A stretch of 64,000 bases of DNA. It comes from Dendrophyllia cribrosa (lineage: Eukaryota > Cnidaria > Anthozoa > Scleractinia > Dendrophylliidae). The notes under the pieces were generated by a model. It saw only the letters and a list, made by a program, of their open reading frames with translations. It did not search any database and had not been told where the DNA came from. Both the position numbers and the translations under genes were made by a program. Location of the stretch: NCBI GenBank assembly GCA_024195265.1, contig JAJLRJ010000004.1, positions 2,928,659 through 2,992,658 on the forward strand. The letters are read 5' to 3'. Positions 57,005 through 64,000 of this stretch are shown here, piece after piece. Positions within the stretch are counted from its first letter, which is position 1. Each line of letters starts with the position of its first letter.

Positions 57005-58558
57005 CCCTATCCAGACCGGGCTTTTTTTGACCGTCTGGGACCGGGGGGGGGCTCCAGAAGACCCCCCCCCCCCCTATGTAACTTTGAAACCGCTTATGCT
57101 ATGGCCACCAAATTTACACAGGATAATGTTGTCGTGAATTCTAGTAAGTACAGATACTTTGGTGTCATAATGACGTAACGTGACGTCATATAGTCGATTT
57201 TATTGGCTAAAACAGTCTTTCATCAATATTTTCTCAATTTTGAACATATAACAACAAGACTTTAACAGCTACCTATTAAATAAAAGTCTTATGTTTACTA
57301 ACACTGTTGGTGTTGTTAACAATAACAGTGACGTCATTATGACGTCATATACAATGAAATAACCAACTGAAACGTTCTATAAGGCATATCTCTGAAACAA
57401 ACGGTAGTGTCCATACCAAACTTTCACATATTGATGCAGGAGTAAAAGTTAATGAATTCGTACACTTCGTTGCTATGGTAACAGCATGTGACGTCATAGA
57501 AATGATGTGTACATTTTCTTAAAAACTGGAACAGTTAACTTTGCAAATTATGGCTTTTCATGTACGTAATGAATTTAAAAAAAGCTTTCTCAAGTGAAAA
57601 GGACATTTTTATGATATTTTGACAATAAATGTTTAGAGATAATGGAATTACACAGACACGTAATAGAGCAGTTTTCAATTGACTGTCGAAAGTAATTACA
57701 CAATTGCTTTGGTTTTGCATTGCTACGCTTTGTGATTGGCTAAAAAATCTCGCGCCACTTTTTCGACCAATCAGAAGTAAAACCAAAACCAATCGTGACT
57801 TGCTCGCACGCGTTTTCCCGCGCTTGGCGCCCGCGACATGTAATTGCTTCGAGCTCTGATTGGTTCATTGGATTGTTTACGACTGCTGTGATTGGTCAGA
57901 GTAATTACTTTGGTTTTGGTTTTACGACACTCAATCGAAAACTGCTCTATACTAGAAATAAATTTCCCATTTTATCGTCCGCCATCTTGGATCCGCCATC
58001 TTGGATCCGCCATCTTGAATTAGTCCAAACGTGTTTATTTCGGTAAAAAAATACCGAAAAATAAAGCAAATGGACTGCTAAAGCTTAGTTTATTGTGGGA
58101 AAATGTTATACAATCCAAAATATAAACCAATAATAATATTATAGAGAAAAACGACCTTTAGTAAAACTTCGATCCGCCATCCTGGATTTTGACATTTCAT
58201 ATTCCACATTTTCCTAAAATTACCGTTAATTAACCTTAATTAATAAACAAATATACATAATTTGATCAATTGTCGCTAAATTAAGTGGAAAATATTAATT
58301 CAATAAGAAAACTTTGAAATAATCTTGATTAAAGCGAAAAATGCTAATTTTGTAAAACATAGGTGTCAAAAAGCGGTTGCTATAGAAACGTCAATGTCGG
58401 TGGACAAAGGACGCTAACGTGAAAATGTTTCCAGATAAATTTTAGGAAAAGTCACCAAATTTGGTGGTCATTGCATCAACCGTTTTAAAACGACACAACT
58501 TCAAAGTTCGAGCGGGCTCCAAAAGCCCCCCCCCCCCCCTCCCCCGGTCTGGATAGGG
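57005..58558. mobile_element. 1.55-kb element with TTAA target site, carrying a nested MITE
   Basis: The termini CCCTATCCAGACCGGG and (inverted) CCCGGTCTGGATAGGG are perfect over 16 bp and flanked by TTAA, as in piggyBac or Kolobok elements. Long G/C-runs lie just inside both ends. No transposase is present. A 282-bp TA-flanked MITE (57666-57947) has inserted into it. Confidence 0.85.
57666..57947. mobile_element. 282-bp MITE nested in the TTAA element
   Basis: The ends GAGCAGTTTTCAATTGACTG and (inverted) CAATCGAAAACTGCTC are flanked by TA. It is over 90 percent similar by eye to 55685-55967, 1.7 kb away in the same orientation. Confidence 0.85.
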
Positions 58559-58562
58559 TTAA

Positions 58563-59762
58563 GGCAAAATGTCCACCAATCATAACTGCCGGGTATTAGC
58601 TTTAGATATAATTAATCAATGGTTCTTTTTTTTTAGGTGTTTTTATTTTTTCAATGGAAAAGTGCGTAGTGTTAGCCTGTAGGATTGTTCTACAATAGTT
58701 ATTAATGAAAATCTAACCGCATTCTCAATAAAAATGTCAACAAAGGCACTTTTTATCGAAATTGTTACCCTTCATGCCGTTTGGAATAAATTGTTTTGAT
58801 TCACTTTTCAGTTGCTTTTATCAGCCGTAACATCCACTCTTGATATAACAAACATGAACTCTACGAGTTGTGAAATTGGACTTTAAACGTACATAAGATT
58901 AGAAATTAAGGATTCGAAGTATAGCGAGTAGTGTAACTACTTCACAATCGAAGATTCAACACAATGTAAAATCCATTTTTTTTTTTTTCATTTTTAGTTT
59001 CAAAATAAGATTTTGTCTAGCATTGAGCATAAGAAGAAGGCCAACTGTAGGAAGCAAGATAGAAAACAGACAGCATAAGTGGACTAATTAAAGAATACAG
59101 ATCACAAATCACGTTGTTGAACAACTGGGTAGAACAGTAACGTTAGTTTTAACACTAGCTAGACATTCCGTAGTGTAATAGGAGACTTTTACAATAGCTG
59201 TGAAAAGTGACAAACGGCGGGAAAATCGATCACTATCATGTTTGATGTGGTCTCTTCAATGCATGAGTCAATACAACGAATTTTCCTAGAACGGTGCTCA
59301 GACCATTTGTTGTCTTTCAATCACATTGGCATTGGCATTTTATATCCTTGTTTTTCTTAATCTTTCATTTCGCTGTGTCGCTTAAGTTAAACAGAGCTAC
59401 GATATCTTCAGCCAATTCAACCAGAGTCATTTTAATGCAAAATGCATGGATTCAGAAACTACCTGATTTGTTCGCGTTCTTTCAAAATTTCGATTAAGAT
59501 CGACAAATACAGTCTAACCTCGCTCACCTTCGTTCAGTGAATCAACGAAATTGCCGCAAAAGAAGCTTCGTTCCGGCAACAGTGTCCCTCGCTTCACGCT
59601 CTAAGTCAAGGTAGGCAACAAGAAAGTGAATTCCCCGTAATCGCCTAAGCAGCAGAATTAAAAAAGCAACATACTCACAATTGAAAACACGTTTCTCTCA
59701 AATTGTCAAGCTAAGTATAAGTAATAGAAAAGCTACGAGCTGTCATGACGCCATGCCGTCAT
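58563..59762. other. Intergenic sequence, no gene seen
   Basis: AT-rich, with a T-run at about 58977-58989. No exon or element end could be supported. Confidence 0.5.
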
Positions 59763-59765
59763 TTA

Positions 59766-60273
59766 GGCCCCGTCCACACGTATCCGGATATTTTTGTATC
59801 CTCAACTTTTTTATTGCGGATTAGAAAATATTCGCGTCCACACGTAGCGTATTCGAATCGTATTTGCCCGTCCACACGTATCCGGATTCGCTCTAGTACC
59901 CTTTTAATGTTGTCAAGAGAGTATGAGCAAAGGCCAAGTTCAAAGCCAAGTCTAACCGTTAACACGTTATTAGACTTGAAATAATTCCAAATAGAAGCGA
60001 AGCGATAACATTTCGGTCGGCCATGTTGAATATTCGCGCGGTTAAAGATTGGATCCAATACTGCTACGTCAGCGTATTCAAAAATATCCGGATTCAACCG
60101 TCCACACGATGCCGTACTCGTAGCTTATTCAAAAATTTCCACTTTGGAGAGCGGATTCAAAAAGTTGCGGATTCGTAAGCCGAATTCGCCGGCCGGATAC
60201 GTGTGGACGGAAGGCCAATACGCAACAAAAAATTTGCGGTTTTAAAAATATCCGGATACGTGTGGATGGGACC
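59766..60273. mobile_element. 508-bp Harbinger-type MITE
   Basis: The ends GGCCCCGTCCACACGTATCC and (inverted) GGATACGTGTGGATGGGACC form TIRs flanked by TTA, the 3-bp TWA target site of Harbinger elements. CGTCCACACG motifs repeat inside in both orientations, which gives long but meaningless open frames on both strands. Confidence 0.8.
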
Positions 60274-61200
60274 TTAGTTTACTCGTCACACTGATCACAC
60301 TAAGAAATGAGCACGTGCACTTTTTCCAATGCCTCATTAATGGGTTTGACACCTTACTCCATCCAACGTCCCTTAAACAGAAACAGATACTTTGATCCTT
60401 TTTGAAAATCTCAGATACTACACTGACTGATTTTACTTACCTCCTTTCTAAGACAATTCTACAATACTACTGCCCATCGCGTGTATCATTTGAAATCTAA
60501 AAACTCCAGATGTAATCAGGTCCAACTCATTGATTACTCGATGCTTCTTTCATCAATATAGAGTTTTCCCGCGAATACATCTCTTTTGTTTTGCTCTGTA
60601 TTTTGGCTTGAAGAAAAAAACGATTTTGACCTACGTTTTCGCGATTTCGTATGTTTTTTTTTTCAAAATCGTAAAAATAGCGTTTTGCCCAATGGTTACA
60701 TGTTTTAAAAATTTATAGATAAAAATTGGAGTTTTCTTTAGTGTAATGTCACTTTCTAATTTGATAACACGAATAATCGATGCCTCTTGCTTTCGGAGGA
60801 ATTAAAAGTTCATTTTACTTTAAAATAAAGTCTCCTGGAATATTCGGAAAGGTATAACGTGTTTTCTCAGTGACATTAAAATAGTGTATTCAGCTAAAGA
60901 ATATGAACAGATCACTCCTTGAAATATGCTTCTCAAACTCATTAATTATGCATGCAGTGGAGAGCCAATCAATGAGGGATATTTTGGTCAGGTGGATGAA
61001 TCTTGATACCCAATGAAACACCAGATAAAGATCTCACCGTGTTTCATCTGAGATCAAACATGTTTTTCATCTGAGATCAAACACTTGCATTTTAATGAGG
61101 TTTTTATTCATAATACAACTAGTACATTGTTAAACATGCGAGAGAGTAAACATTAGTACAAGTTCGATAACTCTAAATTTTTACTCCCTAAATAATTGCA
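60274..61200. other. Intergenic sequence, no gene seen
   Basis: No exon that could continue the gene at 61213-61630 was found here. Two near-adjacent copies of TTCATCTGAGATCAAACA (about 61040-61085) are a short tandem repeat. Confidence 0.5.
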
Positions 61201-61212
61201 ATTCAGCTCACC

Positions 61213-61630
61213 TTCGGTCGCTATTATCAAGGGGATTTAATGCGTCAGCGCCATTCCGTTCTTCAAGATAACGTCGGATACCACAAACCATTCCGTAAAT
61301 AGTTTTCGCGGGATATCTCTCACCGGTCTTCTTAGCCACTTCCATAACAAATTTACTAAGCCAATAATTTAAGCTCAGCGCGTCCATTTCTTCGAGTCTT
61401 GTAGAGAGCGTCGAGACTTTATGCAAGTCATAATCCTTGAAAAGGCCTCCTGGATCTAAAACGGGCGCTTTAATCGTCCGAGCAAATTGCCATTCACTAA
61501 AACTCGACAGGGCCCATTTGTTCTTATACTTCGTTGATAGGGGGACAGCTTTCTCCACTAAGTCTTCTTCTTCGCATGACGTTCTCGGCTCTCGAAACCT
61601 TACAGCTTTCGGCGCACCTTCTTCAGACAT
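61213..61630 (-). CDS. Crypton-derived DUF3504/KIAA1958-like protein, first exon
   Basis: The ATG at 61630 starts MSEEGAPKAVRFREP. The exon runs about 139 codons to a strong GTGAGC donor after NPLDNSDR. The part VPLSTKYKNKWALSSFSEWQ, then LNYWLSKFVMEVAKKTGERY and AKTIYGMVCGIRRYLEE, matches the N-terminal SAM-like helical domain seen in KIAA1958, ZMYM and QRICH1-type proteins. That domain derives from Crypton tyrosine recombinases, where it binds DNA ahead of the catalytic domain. No catalytic part was found downstream in the window. It is either a gene with a very long first intron or an orphan fragment. Lineage-specific expansions of such genes are common in cnidarians, as far as I recall. 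Confidence 0.65.
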
Positions 61631-61882
61631 GGTCGGACGCCAACTGTGATCAACAACAAGTCCTCATGCATATAAACGTGTTTTTTCGGCAAAGCGCAAA
61701 AAAATTATCACTGAATAATTTATCATTGTTTGCTTTGAGAAACATGTCACTGCATAATTTCCTATTGTTTCATTTGAGAAGACATGTCAAAAACTCGGGA
61801 TTTTTGCTTTCTTTTGTTCTTTTCTTTTCTTTTTCTATTTTGTTTGCAATTAGGCGCCGATTGAGAAGCTATATCAAAAACT

Positions 61883-62005
61883 CGTGCTTCGGGTTTCATC
61901 AGGGGTTCCAAACACCTCGAAACAATAAAAGCACTCGGCCGAAGCGGCCTCGTGCTTTCATCTGTTTCTCGGTGTTTGGAACCCCTGATGAAACCCTCGC
62001 ACTCG
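61883..62005. repeat. Fold-back element
   Basis: GGGTTTCATCAGGGGTTCCA AACACC at the left is mirrored by GGTGTTTGGAACCCCTGATG AAACCC at the right. The centre AGCACTCGGCCGAAGCGGCC TCGTGCT is also self-complementary. No coding content. Confidence 0.9.
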
Positions 62006-62595
62006 TTGTTGATATATTACTTAAATAATGTGGAAAACAAAAAACAAGAATTACATAGTTATATATATTTCACTGGTGGTTTGTTGCTCCAGTCAATTAA
62101 AATGCGAAACATTGGCCGTGACTCTTTTATACTGACAAAGCCGGCAGTGAATATCGAAAAAAAAAAAAACATGAAACAACAGAGCTTACTTACATTACAG
62201 AAAGATTACATGTAAATGAAACCTGTATAACTTGCCTATTATTTTGATTTGTCAATCAGCAGTAACTGGCCACCTAGATGCAAAAAAAATTCATCTTGAG
62301 CTGATCAAAATGTTTCCTTCAAACTCGACCGAAAGCTAAAAGTTCATTGCGTGTTGTTTGTTTGGCCGAATGCCAACCATTCACATTGTTAAAATCGAAA
62401 TGAATACTAAGAGCTACCTCGGATAATTAAAGGCTACGTCCTTTTATCACAAAGCCTTTCCATATGCATAAATGGCTGGTAAATGTCCCCAATTATTGGT
62501 GATTTTTTTTAGATGGTCTTCCTTGATTCACCATATATTTATTTTACGGTGAAAATTTCCATTATTTGGTTCAACTGAATAATAAAACCATTGTG

Positions 62596-63998
62596 ATTGT
62601 TTCCGCTGAATAAGTATCCTATTCGTATTAAAAGCAGCAGAGAGTTTTATTGCTTTGGGACATGTCGCAGTTTTAAGTACACACAGAATTCAAAGACATT
62701 CATATTCAAAGTATACGAGTACCAACATAGAAATTAAAATTATTCAATAATTTTTGATATTTTTATAATCCAGAAACAAACTTCACTTAAAGTCAGCTCC
62801 CACGCTTTCAATAAAAATATCAATATGCCTTCAGGTTTACTTAGTGCTTTGTTTTATGGTGGCAATATTAAAAAACCCTTTTGCTGAAATGAAGCAGAAA
62901 CGACAAATAAAAGGAGACGGATATTATTCTGGCTCTTCATGGTAACTATTATTCGTTTTCACCTGACGTCATCAGTGGCAATTCTAAAATCTAAACAGCT
63001 TATTTCACAGGTTCATCATATCGCAACAGCAATCATCGTGCCAAGTTAAAACAGCTTATTCTAAACTCCCCTCCTTTTAGCAGGCGCTTCATAATAGCAA
63101 CAGTAATCGACAAGCTAAGGTTGAACTTGGCATGACGATTATACATATTAAAATACATTACATTGTTTTGGAGATATAGCATTTTAAAACTTTTGGCGGT
63201 GATTTTTAGCCGCGTGTCTCTATGTTGGAAAAAAACAAGTATCACTTTTCGCTTAGTTTGTAGACTTTTCTAAAGCAAGGATTCACATCGAAGGTTTTTT
63301 TAAACTTTGAAATGAACAGAAATAATACAATGATAAAGAAAATTTAGCTGTATTTCAAGAACATTTTTTAAAAGCTTTTTGATTAAAGATTTAACCGATG
63401 TCCATAACTTTTGGCATCCTAATGAATGTTTGAATTTTAAGAAAATATCATTTATTTTTTTGGGGGGTACAAAGTGTTTGAGATATCAGCATATTTTTAA
63501 CACCTTATTTGTAAAATTGTGATTGTTTCCGTTGCATAAGTATCCTACTCGTAAATAATTTTATTAGTTTGAAAATTTTTCCAGAACATGTCACAGTTTT
63601 AAGTACACACGCAATCTGTTTTTTAGATCATTTTCAAAGACATTCGTATTCAAAGTAAACGAGTACCAGCATAGATATTAAAATTATTTTTAAAAATGAT
63701 AGTTTTATAATGAAGATGGTCGTAAAAAAATTCAATATTTTTGTTTCAGAAACAAACTTCACCTAAAGTCAGTTCCCACGCTTTCAATATCAATTTGCCT
63801 TCAGGTTTACCTAGTGCTTTGTTTTACGGTGGCAATAAAAAACCTTCTCTCAGGATATGAAGCAGAAACGACAAATAAAAGGAGATAGATACAACTCTGG
63901 CTCTTGAGTATTCAAATTATATATATAGTTACATTTCATGGTAACTTGTCTTCGTTTTCACTTGACGTCATCAAAATTCTAAAATCTAAACAGCTTAT
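62596..63998. repeat. Direct repeat pair of about 0.4 kb
   Basis: GATTGTTTCCG…AGTATCCTA…CACAGTTTTAAGTACACAC… ending in ATTCTAAAATCTAAACAGCT occurs at 62596-63002 and again at about 63520-63998 with moderate divergence. It may continue past the right edge. No gene is seen in or between the copies. Confidence 0.85.
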
Positions 63999-64000
63999 TC

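Noticed and set aside
59745..60097. Overlapping frames of 79 and 112 codons on opposite strands
   Set aside because: They arise from the inverted-repeat structure of the Harbinger-type MITE at 59766-60273.

Overview
The window reads as nuclear DNA of an animal, most likely an anthozoan cnidarian (stony coral or sea anemone). The genes have introns with GT-AG borders, there is an intronless opsin-type receptor, and the sequence is AT-rich and dense in non-autonomous DNA transposons, tRNA-derived SINE heads, a Penelope-like retroelement with a GIY-YIG endonuclease, and a PIF/Harbinger-ISL2EU transposon. The phylum is inferred from this combination, not from a marker gene.

Layout. Bases 1-24.7 kb hold a TPRG1L-like (hSac2-domain) gene on the minus strand. 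Exon 1 is at 24456-24701, exon 2 at 22477-22565 and exon 3 at 21605-21781. Two terminal exons follow, 4B (19883-20240) and 4A (18518-18893), which both accept the same splice phase. A block with exons 2, 3, 4B and 4A but no exon 1 is repeated at 1-6177. Between the copies (6.2-16.5 kb) lies a small secreted-peptide gene (exons at 13204-13449 and 14336-14422) with a GGTA minisatellite in its intron, plus MITEs and a 113-bp satellite. A 689-bp Mutator-like insertion is present only in the right copy, so the left copy preserves the empty site.

24.8-34.5 kb is mostly mobile DNA: a 0.53-kb fold-back beside exon 1, a small TA-flanked MITE, a complete 3.1-kb Harbinger/ISL2EU element (27200-30337) with a DDE transposase and a divergent spliced partner gene, an AGGG-ended element with a nested hairpin, and a LINE remnant. 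35.3-38.9 kb is a Penelope-like element built as two head-to-head copies with apparently identical arms, inserted in the edge of another fold-back. 38.9-41.4 kb is a cluster of inverted repeats, a SINE and a TTAA-flanked element. 42.5-43.5 kb is the opsin. 43.5-64 kb is gene-poor, with repeats and a Crypton-derived (DUF3504/KIAA1958-like) first exon at 61.6 kb.

The most interesting layer is a set of small RNA-like folds with the conserved hammerhead-ribozyme residues. They occur at 7.5, 13.0, 25.9, 35.4/38.7 and 54.8 kb. Two are the ends of the Penelope-like element and the others look like orphan or decayed termini. Their helices pair although the sequences differ. Other strong points are the paired alternative terminal exons of the TPRG1L-like gene, and a 16-bp tandem duplication that throws the peptide gene out of phase with its second exon.
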